Shown here piece after piece: positions 56,205 to 64,000 of a stretch of 64,000 nucleotides of DNA. A program made the translations under genes and the position numbers. The stretch's first letter is position 1; each line of letters begins with the position of its first letter. Below the pieces are notes generated by a model. The model was not told where the DNA came from. It did no database searches and saw only the letters and a program-made list of their open reading frames with translations. The DNA comes from Ancylobacter mangrovi (GTDB lineage: Bacteria > Pseudomonadota > Alphaproteobacteria > Rhizobiales > Xanthobacteraceae). The stretch spans positions 248,001-312,000 of the forward strand of contig NZ_JANTHZ010000004.1 in assembly GCF_024752355.1 (NCBI RefSeq), in the 5' to 3' direction.

Positions 56205-57035
56205 ATGCCCAGCATCACCACCAAGGACGGCGTCGAGATCTTCTACAAGGACTGGGGTCCGAAGGACGCCACGCCGCTGGTCTTGCACCATGGCTGGCCG
56301 CTCTCCGCCGACGACTGGGACGCCCAGCTCCTGTTCTTCCTGGCCAAGGGCTACCGCGTCGTCGCCCATGACCGGCGCGGCCATGGCCGCTCGAGCCAGG
56401 TCTGGGACGGCCACGACATGGACCACTACGCCGCCGACGTCGCCGCCGTGATCGAGCATCTCGACCTCAAGGGCACGGTGAACATCGGCCACTCGACCGG
56501 CGGGGGCGAGGCGCTCCACTACACGGTGAAGCACGGCAAGGGGCGCGTCGCCAAGCTGGTGCTGATCGGCGCCGTGCCGCCGCTGATGCTGAAGACGCAG
56601 GCTAATCCGGGCGGCCTGCCGCTCGAGGTGTTCGACGGCTTCCGCGCCGCGCTCGCCGCCAACCGCGCGCAGTTCTTCCTCGACGTGCCGGCCGGCCCGT
56701 TCTACGGCTTCAACCGCGAGGGCGCGAAGGTCTCCCAGGGGGTCATCGAGAACTGGTGGCGCCAGGGCATGATGGGCGGCGCCAAGGCGCATTACGACGG
56801 CATCAAGGCCTTCTCCGAGACCGACTTCACCGAGGACCTGAAGGCGGTCGACGTGCCGACCCTCGTCATGCATGGCGACGACGACCAGATCGTGCCCTTC
56901 GCCGATTCCGCCCCGCTGTCGGCCAAGCTCGTCGCGGGCAGCGTGCTCAAGGTCTATGAGGGCTTCCCGCACGGCATGTGCACCACCCATGCCGAGGTGA
57001 TCAACGCCGACCTGCTCGCCTTCATCGAGAGCTGA
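56205..57035 (+). CDS. Alpha/beta hydrolase, non-heme chloroperoxidase-like
   Basis: A 276-residue alpha/beta-fold hydrolase. The nucleophile elbow is GHSTGGG with Ser97, the oxyanion region is [14 protein letters not shown], the acid lies in [11 protein letters not shown], and the histidine in [12 protein letters not shown]. It closely follows the cofactor-free haloperoxidase/arylesterase group, which hydrolyses esters and can do perhydrolysis. ATG 56205 ([18 protein letters not shown]) is the family start, with AAGGAAC upstream. The AraC-type regulator lies 228 bp upstream on the same strand. Confidence 0.92.
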   Translation: MPSITTKDGVEIFYKDWGPKDATPLVLHHGWPLSADDWDAQLLFFLAKGYRVVAHDRRGHGRSSQVWDGHDMDHYAADVAAVIEHLDLKGTVNIGHSTGGGEALHYTVKHGKGRVAKLVLIGAVPPLMLKTQANPGGLPLEVFDGFRAALAANRAQFFLDVPAGPFYGFNREGAKVSQGVIENWWRQGMMGGAKAHYDGIKAFSETDFTEDLKAVDVPTLVMHGDDDQIVPFADSAPLSAKLVAGSVLKVYEGFPHGMCTTHAEVINADLLAFIES

Positions 57036-57092
57036 CCCGGCTGCGCCGGCCGCCCGCCTTTCGCGGCGCGGCCGGCACTCGGCACTGCGCGC

Positions 57093-57995
57093 TCAGCGCC
57101 CGGCGGCGGCCTGGCCGACCGCCCAGTCGCAGAAGGCGGCGGCCAGCGCCGCCTTCTCGCCCGCCGGCGCGTAGCCGAGCCGGTAGTCCGGCCCGTGCAC
57201 CCGCAGCTCCGGGAAGGGCTCGGCGAGGTCGCCGCGCTCGACCAGATCGGCCACCACCTCGATCGGCGCGGCGATCACCCCCTGCCCGGCCAGCGCCGCC
57301 TCGAGCGCGATGTAGAAATGGCCGAAGCGCGCCGCCCCGGCGGCGAGGTCCGCCGGCAGGCCGGCGGCCACCAGCCAGCGCGCGAGCTCGCCCGGGCGGG
57401 TGACGGATTCCAGCAGCCGAACCCCCTCGCGCCCGGCCGGCGCGCCGAGCCGCTGCATGAGACCGGGCCGCGCCGCGAGGTCGGGGCGCGCCATCAGCCC
57501 GATCTCCTCGCGCAGCAGGGCGAAGCTGCGCAGATCCCCCTGCAGCGCCTCGCCGCGCCGGATCACCACGTCGAACGGAATCCCCGACCAGTCCTCGCCC
57601 GTGTGCATCGGGCGCACCCGCACGTCGACCTCGCCGGCCTTCGCCTGGAAGTCCGGCAGGCGCGGCATCAGCCAGCGCATGGCGAAGGTGGCGGGGGCGA
57701 TCACCTCCAGCACCTGCGGCACGGCCTGCGGCTGGAACGCCTCCGCAGCCGAGGCGACGAGGTCGAGCGCGGCGCCGGCGGCGCGGGCGAACTGGGCCGC
57801 GGCGGGCGTCGCTACCATGCGCCGGCGGTTGTTCTCGAACAGCGGCGTGCCGAACCAGGCCTCGATCGCCGCGAGCTGCTTGCTGACCGCGCTGTGGGTG
57901 ACGCCGAGCTCCTCCGCCGCCTCCGTCACCGAGCCGATGCGCGCCACCGCCTCGAACGCCACCAGCGCCTTGAGCGGCGGAAGGGTACGTCGCAT
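57093..57995 (-). CDS. LysR family transcriptional regulator (GcvA-like)
   Basis: A 300-residue LysR-type regulator. The helix-turn-helix is LPPLKALVAFEAVARIGSVT, EAAEELGVTHSAVSKQLAAI, and the ligand domain has RWLMPRLPDFQAKAGEVDV and GQGVIAAPIEVVADLV. It is divergent from the phosphonoacetate hydrolase operon, separated by 173 bp of A+T-rich DNA. LysR-type PhnR regulates phnA in Pseudomonas fluorescens 23F, so this is a good candidate for a substrate-responsive regulator. ATG 57995 is chosen; an in-frame start at 58034 is possible. Confidence 0.88.
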   Translation of the reverse strand: MRRTLPPLKALVAFEAVARIGSVTEAAEELGVTHSAVSKQLAAIEAWFGTPLFENNRRRMVATPAAAQFARAAGAALDLVASAAEAFQPQAVPQVLEVIAPATFAMRWLMPRLPDFQAKAGEVDVRVRPMHTGEDWSGIPFDVVIRRGEALQGDLRSFALLREEIGLMARPDLAARPGLMQRLGAPAGREGVRLLESVTRPGELARWLVAAGLPADLAAGAARFGHFYIALEAALAGQGVIAAPIEVVADLVERGDLAEPFPELRVHGPDYRLGYAPAGEKAALAAAFCDWAVGQAAAGR

Positions 57996-58009
57996 GTCCT
58001 GTGTTCCGA

Positions 58010-58160
58010 AATCTCTTCTGTTCCAAAAGCTCACATAGTGACGGAACTAATATCGCTTTACTCACGCTGGCAATACTAAATAATAAAACACATAGAATAA
58101 CTCACGATGCGTCGGCAAATCGATAAGCATACGCATTGTTTGCGACAGTTTAATTACGGA
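58010..58160. promoter_or_regulatory. Divergent A+T-rich control region of lysR and the phosphonate operon
   Basis: The 173-bp gap is strikingly A+T-rich, with several TNA and T-N11-A arrangements (for example around CAATACTAAATAATAAAAC). It should hold both promoters and the LysR-type operator. No single site can be fixed by eye. Confidence 0.45.
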
Positions 58161-58168
58161 ATCATCAG

Positions 58169-59446
58169 ATGGATATGGCATTGCCCGGCGCCGGCGCGCC
58201 GCGCGAGGACGAGGTCGTGCGCGAGGAGATGGTCGTGAACGGGCGCCGCTACCGGCGGCCGGCGCGCACCACGGTCGTGATCTGCTTCGACGGCTGCGAT
58301 CCCGCCTATGTCGAGGCGGCCGCGCGGGCCGGCGTGACGCCGGCGCTGGAGCGGATGCGGCGCGAGGGCGTCGACGCGCTGGCCGAGGCGGCCATGCCGA
58401 CCTTCACCAATCCCAACAACGTCTCGATCGTCTGCGGCGCTCCGCCTTCCGTGCACGGCGTCGCCGGCAATTTCTACCTCGACCGCGCCACCGGCGAGAC
58501 GGTGATGATGCTCGACGCGGCGCTGATGCGCGCCCCCACCATCCTCGCCGGGCTGGCGGGCATCGGCGAGAAGGTCGCGGTCGTCACCGCCAAGGACAAG
58601 CTGCGCAAGGCGCTGGCCTTCGGGCTGGAAGGCATCGCCTTCTCCGCCGAGCGGGCCGAGGGCACCAGCGAGGCCGAGCACGGCATCGCCGACGCCGCGG
58701 GGCTGGTCGGCCTCGCCCGGCCGGACCAGTACTCGGCCGAGCTGTCGCTCTACGTGCTCGACGCCGGCATCCGCCTGATCGAGACCGGCCACGCCCGGCT
58801 GCTCTATCTCTCGCTGTCCGACTACGTGCAGCACAAATACCCGCCCGAGGCGCCCGAGGCGCTGGCCTTCATGGCGGCGGTGGATTCGCGCCTCGCCCGG
58901 CTGGCCGAGCTCGGCGCGGTGATCGCCATCACCGCCGATCACGGCATGACCGACATGGCGAAGGTCGACGGCACGCCGCGCGTGACCTATCTCGGCGACG
59001 TGCTCGACGCCGCCTTCGGCGCCGGCGCGACCCGCGTCATCTGCCCGATCACCGACCCCTTCGTGCGCCACCACGGCGCGCTCGGCGGCTTCGTGCGGGT
59101 GCATATCCTGAAGGAGGGCATCGACCCGCAGGCGGTGCGCGCGGCCATCGCCGGCCAGGAGGGGGTCGAGCTGGTGCTCTCCGGCGCCGAGGCCGCCGCC
59201 CGCTTCGAGATGCCGGCCGACCGCGAGGCCGACTTCGTGGTGACCGGCACCGAAGGCACCGCGCTCGGCGCGCGGGCTGAGGACCACGATGTCGGCCAGC
59301 TCGCCGGCGAGCGGCTGCGCTCGCATGGCAGCCTGCACGAGCAGCGCGTGCCCTTCATCCTTTCGCACCCGCTGACCCAGGATGGCGACACCGCGCGCCT
59401 GCGCAACTTCGACATCTTCGATGTCGCGCTGAACCGGGTGGGCTGA
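58169..59446 (+). CDS. phnA: Phosphonoacetate hydrolase
   Basis: A 425-residue zinc enzyme of the alkaline phosphatase superfamily. It cleaves phosphonoacetate to acetate and phosphate. Landmarks are VVICFDGCDPAYVEAA (metal Asp), MPTFTNPNNVSIVCGAPPS with the nucleophilic threonine, YLSLSDYVQHKYPPEAPE, ITADHGMTD, and the late DVGQLAGERLRSHGSLHEQ. The length fits PhnA (about 410). It has no signal peptide, so it acts on imported substrate. The next gene begins 3 bp later, and a LysR gene is divergent. Confidence 0.93.
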   Translation: MDMALPGAGAPREDEVVREEMVVNGRRYRRPARTTVVICFDGCDPAYVEAAARAGVTPALERMRREGVDALAEAAMPTFTNPNNVSIVCGAPPSVHGVAGNFYLDRATGETVMMLDAALMRAPTILAGLAGIGEKVAVVTAKDKLRKALAFGLEGIAFSAERAEGTSEAEHGIADAAGLVGLARPDQYSAELSLYVLDAGIRLIETGHARLLYLSLSDYVQHKYPPEAPEALAFMAAVDSRLARLAELGAVIAITADHGMTDMAKVDGTPRVTYLGDVLDAAFGAGATRVICPITDPFVRHHGALGGFVRVHILKEGIDPQAVRAAIAGQEGVELVLSGAEAAARFEMPADREADFVVTGTEGTALGARAEDHDVGQLAGERLRSHGSLHEQRVPFILSHPLTQDGDTARLRNFDIFDVALNRVG

Positions 59447-59449
59447 GCG

Positions 59450-60790
59450 ATGCGCCGCGCCGTCATCGTCATCCTCGACGGGCTCCGCCGCGATTTCGTG
59501 GACGAGCACCGCACGCCGGCCCTCGCGGCGCTGAGCGCGCGGGCCGAATATTTTCCCGGCTATCGATCGGCCTTTCCCTCGGCGACGCGCGTGGTCTCCT
59601 CCACGCTGGCGACCGGCTGCTGGCCCGCCCGCCATGGCCTTGCCGGCAACACCATGGCGCTGATCGAGGAAGGCCGACTGGTGCGGCACGACGCCGGCCA
59701 TCCCGACTTCCTGCAGCACAAGCGGAGCGTCACCGGCGCCTCGCTCGCCGTGCCAACTCTGGCCCAGCGGGTGGCCCGGCAGGGTGGGGCGAAGACCGGC
59801 GGGGCGGTGATCTTCAACAATGTCTCGCCCGGCGCCGCCTATGCCCACGACCCGGACGGGCACGGGCGGGTCTACCACCGCGCCGGCTCGTTCGGCCCGG
59901 GCCGGATGCCGCTCGCCGACGGGCTCGACGTGACGCTCGACGCCGGCGGCGACCGGATCATGACCCACCGCTTCGTCAACGAGGCGCTGGTGCCCGGCGG
60001 CCCCGCGCTGGCGGTGCTTTGGCTCGGCGAGCCCGACCATGTCCAGCATTCCGCGCCGCTCGGCTCGCCCGAGCATCTCGGCGTGCTGAAGGCGGCCGAC
60101 GCCAATCTCGCCCGCGTGGTGACGGCGGTCGACGCGCTGCGCGCGGCCGGCGAGGACGTGCTGCTGATCGCCGGCTCCGACCACGGCCACGAGACGGTGA
60201 GCGGCATCGTTGACATCGAGGACGAGCTGGTCGCCGCCGGCCTGAAGGCGGCCCCCGATTCCGACGACGTGGTGGTGTGCGCCAACGGCACTGCGGCGCT
60301 CGTCTATCTCCATCCCGACCATGACGGCCGGCGCGACCGGCTCGGCGACTTCCTCGCTTCGCGTCCCTGGGCCGGGGCGGTGATGGACGCCGACACGCTG
60401 CCGAGCGTCGGCCAGGTGGCCGCCGGCGGTCTCGCCTTCGCCGTCTCGATGAAGGGCGACAACCGCCCCAATGCCTTCGGCGTGCCCGGCTCCTGCCTCG
60501 CGGTGAAGCCGCAGGGCGGCAAGGCCGACCGGCTCGGCTTCGGCCAGCATGGCGGGCTGAACGCCCATGAGCAGGCCCCGGTGCTGGTTGTCGACGGCCC
60601 CGGCTTCGCCGCCGGCGGCAGGCGCGACGCGCCGGTCGCCGTGGTCGACATCGCGCCGACCGTGCTCACCCATCTCGGCCTGCCCGCCGCCGGCATGGAC
60701 GGCGCCGCCCTGCAGCTTCCCGCCGTGCCGCGCATCCCCGCGCCGCCCGCGTCCCTCCCCACCTTGCTCCACTGCCCGGAGATCCGCTGA
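59450..60790 (+). CDS. Alkaline phosphatase superfamily (nucleotide pyrophosphatase/phosphodiesterase-type) hydrolase
   Basis: A 446-residue cytoplasmic metal hydrolase with VIVILDGLRRDFVDEH (metal Asp), FPSATRVVSSTLATGCWPAR (nucleophilic Thr/Ser), WLGEPDHVQH and SDHGHETVSG. This is the type I phosphodiesterase/NPP pattern. It is not a PhnA copy. In the operon it could hydrolyse a phosphonate ester or phosphodiester before or after PhnA. The start ATG 59450 lies just after the phnA stop, and the ABC binding-protein gene starts in its stop codon (TGATG). Confidence 0.85.
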   Translation: MRRAVIVILDGLRRDFVDEHRTPALAALSARAEYFPGYRSAFPSATRVVSSTLATGCWPARHGLAGNTMALIEEGRLVRHDAGHPDFLQHKRSVTGASLAVPTLAQRVARQGGAKTGGAVIFNNVSPGAAYAHDPDGHGRVYHRAGSFGPGRMPLADGLDVTLDAGGDRIMTHRFVNEALVPGGPALAVLWLGEPDHVQHSAPLGSPEHLGVLKAADANLARVVTAVDALRAAGEDVLLIAGSDHGHETVSGIVDIEDELVAAGLKAAPDSDDVVVCANGTAALVYLHPDHDGRRDRLGDFLASRPWAGAVMDADTLPSVGQVAAGGLAFAVSMKGDNRPNAFGVPGSCLAVKPQGGKADRLGFGQHGGLNAHEQAPVLVVDGPGFAAGGRRDAPVAVVDIAPTVLTHLGLPAAGMDGAALQLPAVPRIPAPPASLPTLLHCPEIR

Positions 60791-62349
60791 TGACCACGCT
60801 ACGCCTCAGCCGCCGCACCTTCCTCGCCGGCACCGCCGCCGCCGGCCTTGCCGGCAGCGTCAACGGCCTGCTGCCCGCCAGCGCCCACGCCGCGAACGCG
60901 CCGGCGCGCGGCGGCGTGCTGCGCTATGCGACGCTCGGCCTCGACACCTCCGACCCGCACCGCCACACCGGCTCCATCGCCGTGCAGCAGATCTATGCCG
61001 AGGCGCTGACCTCGATCAGCGACGACGGCTCGGTGAAACCGTTCCTCGCCGAGAGCTTCGACATCTCCCCGGACGGCAAGACCTACACCTTCACGCTGCG
61101 TGAGGGCGTGAAATTCCACAATGGCGACGTGATGAACGCCGAGGACGTGGTCGCCAACGTCACCCGCGTGAAGGAGAAGGTGAAGGGCGGCTGGCTTGCC
61201 TCCGCCATGAAGCTGGTCGACGACGTCAAAGCGAGCGACACCCGCACCGTCGTCATCATCATGCGCGAGCCCTACGCCCCGCTCGTCAACCTGATGAGCG
61301 AGCTGTGGATCCTCTCGCCCAGGTCCGAGGGCTGGGACGAGACCATCAAGACCCCGATCGGCACCGGCCCGTTCACCTTCGGCGAATGGCAGCCCAAGGT
61401 GAAGCTGACCGCGCCGGCCCACACCGCCTACTGGCAGAAGGGCATGCCCTACCTCGCCGCGATCGAGGCCGACCTGCGCGACGACGCCGACCGCCAGCTT
61501 GCGCTGCGCGCCGGCGAGATCGACATCGCCAGCGTGCCGGCCGACATCGCCAAGCAGCTCGCCAGCGACCCGAACCTGCGCGTCTCGCAGCTCAAGGATG
61601 CCGGCTGGTACTTCGTCGCCTTCAACAACCGCAAGCCCCGCGCGCCCTTCGACGACGTGCGCGTGCGCAAGGCGATCAGCTACGCGATCGACAAGGCCGC
61701 CTTCATCAACTTCGCCTCGGCCGGCACCGGCGTCGTCTCCAACCAGATGGTCGGCCCCGGCAACCTCTATTTCGACGAGGCGTTGTTCAAGGCCGACCCG
61801 CACGCCAAGGCCGACCTCGACAAGGCGAAGGCGCTGCTGAAGGAGGCCGGCGTCGACCCGGCCAAGGAGACCATCGAGTTCGTCTCCTGGCAGGAGAGCT
61901 ACCCGCAGGTCGTGGTGCAGATGGTGCGCAAGCTCGGCTTCAAGGTGAACCATGTCGCGCTCGACGACATCGGCGCCCAGAAGCGGCTCGGCCAGTACGA
62001 CTGGGACATGAACTGCATGAGCTCGGGCCCGCGCGCCGACGTGTTCCTGCGCTATGTCCGCATGATGAGCGACGGCCCGAACCCGGTGCTGTGGGGCGGC
62101 GTGCAGGACGCGGACTACGACGCGCTGGTGAAGAAGGCGGTCGCCGAGACCGACCTCGCCACCCGCCGCCAGCTCTATCTCGACGCCTGGAAGATCGTGA
62201 TGGACAAGTACTACGTCGTCGCGCTCGGCCTCGACGCCGACCAGATCGTCATCCGCAAGGACGTGCAGGGCTACGAGCCGGGCTTCACCTGGTCGCCGAA
62301 CCGGGTGGATGGCGGCGTCGCCCAGACCTGGCTCGCGGGCCGGTCGTGA
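60790..62349 (+). CDS. ABC transporter substrate-binding protein, family 5 (peptide/nickel type), Tat-exported
   Basis: A 519-residue periplasmic binding protein. The N-terminus has a twin-arginine motif LSRRTFLAGTAAAG and cleavage near AHA-ANAP. The SBP_bac_5 core is visible: PFLAESFDISPDGKTYTFTL, REGVKFHNGDVMNAEDV, and PIGTGPFTFGEW, VRKAISYAIDKAAFI. Family 5 proteins bind peptides, opines, nickel chelates and other bulky ligands. Being co-transcribed with phnA suggests it carries a phosphonate or phosphoester, which is not the usual phosphonate importer (PhnD). One-base overlap with the preceding gene. Confidence 0.92.
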   Translation: MTTLRLSRRTFLAGTAAAGLAGSVNGLLPASAHAANAPARGGVLRYATLGLDTSDPHRHTGSIAVQQIYAEALTSISDDGSVKPFLAESFDISPDGKTYTFTLREGVKFHNGDVMNAEDVVANVTRVKEKVKGGWLASAMKLVDDVKASDTRTVVIIMREPYAPLVNLMSELWILSPRSEGWDETIKTPIGTGPFTFGEWQPKVKLTAPAHTAYWQKGMPYLAAIEADLRDDADRQLALRAGEIDIASVPADIAKQLASDPNLRVSQLKDAGWYFVAFNNRKPRAPFDDVRVRKAISYAIDKAAFINFASAGTGVVSNQMVGPGNLYFDEALFKADPHAKADLDKAKALLKEAGVDPAKETIEFVSWQESYPQVVVQMVRKLGFKVNHVALDDIGAQKRLGQYDWDMNCMSSGPRADVFLRYVRMMSDGPNPVLWGGVQDADYDALVKKAVAETDLATRRQLYLDAWKIVMDKYYVVALGLDADQIVIRKDVQGYEPGFTWSPNRVDGGVAQTWLAGRS

Positions 62350-63209
62350 CCCTCGCGCTGCCCTCCGAGGCACGCGGCACGGTGCGCCGGGGGATCTCCC
62401 CGCGCACCGCGCTCGCCGCGCTCGCGCTGGCGCTGATCGTCGCGCTGGCGCTCGCCGCGCCGCTGATCGCGCCGTTCGACCCGCTGGACCAGGACCTGCT
62501 GGCGCTGAACATGCCGCCGGGGCCGGCGCACTGGCTCGGCACCGACCATATGGGGCGCGACGTGTTCTCCCGCCTCGTCATTGGCGCGCGCACGACGCTG
62601 ATCGTGGGTTTCGGCGGCGCGCTGGTCGCCTTCGCGCTCGGGGCCGGGTTCGGCCTCGTCGCGCTCTCCTTCGGGCGCTGGGCGGAAGCGGCGATGTTCG
62701 CCGTCATCGACCTCGTGCGCGCCCTGCCGGACGTGCTGCTGGCGCTGCTGCTCATCGTCGCGCTGGGGGCGGGCGCAGGGCCGGTGGTGATCGCGCTCGG
62801 CATCGCCTTCGCCCCCTTCTTCGCCTATGTGGCGCGGGCGACCTTTCACCGCGAGAGCGTGAAGGACTACGTGGCGGCGGCGAGGCTGTTCGGCGGCGGC
62901 CGGCTGCATGTGCTGCGCCTGCACCTCGCGCCGAACCTCGCCGGCGGCCTTGTCACCCAGGCGGCGATCCTGCTGCCGCGCTGCGTGGTGACCGAATCGG
63001 TGCTGAGCTTTCTCGGCCTCGGCTCCTCGCCGGACGCGCCGACCTGGGGCCGCATGGTGGCGGATGCCAGCCGCTACATCGAGGTGTCGCCGCACGCGAT
63101 CCTCGCCCCGGTGATCGCCATCATCGTGCTCACCCTCTCGCTGTCCATCCTCGGCGAGGCGGTCCGGCGCGGGCTCGACCCGCTGCGCGAGATGCGGGGG
63201 GGCATGTGA
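62346..63209 (+). CDS. ABC transporter permease, DppC/OppC type
   Basis: A 287-residue inner-membrane protein with about six helices. Family marks are the N-terminal PLIAPFDPLDQDL, HWLGTDHMGRDVFSRLVIGA and the coupling loop DYVAAARLFGGG, then SVLSFLGLGSSPDAPTWGRM. The start is GTG 62346, overlapping the binding-protein stop (GTGA). In most peptide-type operons the DppB-type permease comes first; here the C-type permease precedes it. Confidence 0.92.
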   Translation: MTLALPSEARGTVRRGISPRTALAALALALIVALALAAPLIAPFDPLDQDLLALNMPPGPAHWLGTDHMGRDVFSRLVIGARTTLIVGFGGALVAFALGAGFGLVALSFGRWAEAAMFAVIDLVRALPDVLLALLLIVALGAGAGPVVIALGIAFAPFFAYVARATFHRESVKDYVAAARLFGGGRLHVLRLHLAPNLAGGLVTQAAILLPRCVVTESVLSFLGLGSSPDAPTWGRMVADASRYIEVSPHAILAPVIAIIVLTLSLSILGEAVRRGLDPLREMRGGM

Positions 63210-64000
63210 TGGCCGCCGTCACGCTTTCCCGTGCATTTCCCCGCCTTCTCGCCCGCCTGCTGCCGGTCGGACTCGCGCTGGCGCGCATGGCCGCGCAGGC
63301 GGTGGGGATCGTGGTGATCGTGTTCCTGCTCGCCCGCCTCATTCCCGGCGACGCGGTCGACGTGAAGGGGCTGGAGGGCGACCTGACCGCCGCCCAACAG
63401 AGCGAACTGCGCCACCAGCTCGGCCTCGACCGGCCGGTCGCCGAGCAGATGGCGGCCTGGAGCTGGCGCGCGCTGCACGGCAACTTCGGCGATTCCATCC
63501 GCTTCGGCCGGCCGGTCTCCGGCATGCTGGCGACCGCGGTGCCGGAGACGCTGCTGTTCACCGGGCTCAGCTTCGCCTTCGGGCTGCTGCTCGCGGCCGG
63601 GGTCGCGGTCGGCGCCGTGACCACCGGCAACCCGGTGCTGCGGGGGCTGGTGAACTTCTTCAACGTCTGGTCGGTGGCACTCCCCACCTTCTGCGTCGGC
63701 GTGGTCGGCATCCTCGTCTTCTCGATTTGGCTGAACTGGCTGCCGGTGTTCGGCTCGCTGGTGCTGCCGGTGATCATCATCGGCATCGACAGCGCCGGGC
63801 TGATCGTGAAGCCGCTCTATGAGGAGCTCGCCGAGGCGGCGACCTCCGCCCATGTGCGCACCGCCCGCGCCAAGGGGCTGCCGGGCTGGCGCGTCACGCT
63901 GCGCCACCTGCTGCCCACCGCCGTGCCGGTGACGCTGGCGCTCTCCGGCCTCGTGCTCACCAGCCTCGTCGCCGGCACCATCACCATGGAGGTGCTGTTC
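63209..64000 (+). CDS. ABC transporter permease, DppB/OppB type (cut by window edge)
   Basis: The first 264 residues are present. It begins MAAVTLSRAFPRLLARLLPV and has the B-type permease features VFLLARLIPGDAVD, LRHQLGLDRPVAEQM, GNFGDSIRFGRPVS, VALPTFCVGVVGILVFSIWL and a coupling loop with RTARAKGLPGWRV. It starts within the stop codon of the previous permease (TGATG). The remaining helices and presumably the ATPase genes lie beyond 64000. Confidence 0.9.
   Translation, partial: MAAVTLSRAFPRLLARLLPVGLALARMAAQAVGIVVIVFLLARLIPGDAVDVKGLEGDLTAAQQSELRHQLGLDRPVAEQMAAWSWRALHGNFGDSIRFGRPVSGMLATAVPETLLFTGLSFAFGLLLAAGVAVGAVTTGNPVLRGLVNFFNVWSVALPTFCVGVVGILVFSIWLNWLPVFGSLVLPVIIIGIDSAGLIVKPLYEELAEAATSAHVRTARAKGLPGWRVTLRHLLPTAVPVTLALSGLVLTSLVAGTITMEVLF

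Noticed and set aside
58154-60772. Minus-strand open frame of 872 codons opposite phnA and the NPP-like gene
   Set aside because: It spans two well-supported genes in antisense and has the composition of a shadow frame.

Overview
The window is a G+C-rich piece of chromosome packed with operons. It most likely comes from a Hyphomicrobiales alphaproteobacterium of the Xanthobacter/Ancylobacter/Starkeya kind. Four things suggest this: a complete Calvin-cycle operon with red-type (form IC) RubisCO and CbbX divergent from cbbR; a type II glutamine synthetase (glnII) divergent from a GstI/DUF2735-like small gene; sulfide:quinone oxidoreductase-type sulfur genes; and DUF2778, DUF2934 and SulP genes common in that order. 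The family-level placement is inference. No rRNA, tRNA, CRISPR array, insertion sequence, phage or plasmid gene was recognised.

Layout. 1-3181 (minus): an amino-acid-type ABC system (binding protein, then a fused permease-ATPase) leading into a formamidase/acetamidase cut by the window edge. 3395-13427: a divergent hexuronate module. The minus arm is gntR, AGE epimerase, TRAP dctPQM and uxaC; the plus arm is uxuA, uxuB and kdgK. Together they import glucuronate-like acids and turn them into KDPG. 13447-16298: a CoA-transferase and a SulP transporter. 16536-20246: a reactive-sulfur module (ArsR regulator, 1-Cys peroxiredoxin, divergent DUF442-SQR fusion, TauE exporter). 20263-24017: a YhaO/YhaN-like nuclease-ATPase pair. 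24426-26835: small secreted or membrane proteins, including a cysteine-free cupredoxin-fold protein and a tiny two-cysteine protein.

26938-37851: the cbb operon, cbbF-P-T-A-L-S-X-E on the minus strand, divergent from cbbR, which overlaps a periplasmic HAD phosphatase. The operon carries strong hairpins at the cbbS/cbbX junction and an intergenic repeat-like element upstream of cbbL. 37858-39561: a four-gene cobalt nitrile-hydratase-type operon whose beta subunit is split into two genes, as in thiocyanate hydrolase and toyocamycin nitrile hydratase. 39839-43508: a divergent SHMT paralog, a DUF2778 protein and an aldo/keto reductase. 43821-48589: hsp20-lon and a phospholipase D/cardiolipin-synthase protein. 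48855-51614: glnII with a sigma-54 promoter, the gstI-like gene and glutaminase. 51741-57035: a large HD-GYP sensor, an AraC regulator and an alpha/beta hydrolase. 57093-64000: a LysR regulator divergent from an operon for phosphonoacetate hydrolase, a second alkaline-phosphatase-superfamily enzyme and a peptide-type ABC transporter that runs off the end.

Overall the genes describe a metabolically flexible bacterium able to fix CO2, oxidise or detoxify sulfide, use plant-derived uronic acids, and scavenge nitrogen (amides, nitriles or thiocyanate, glutamine) and phosphonates. All functions are read from sequence motifs and context. No database search was run, and family names and lengths are from memory.
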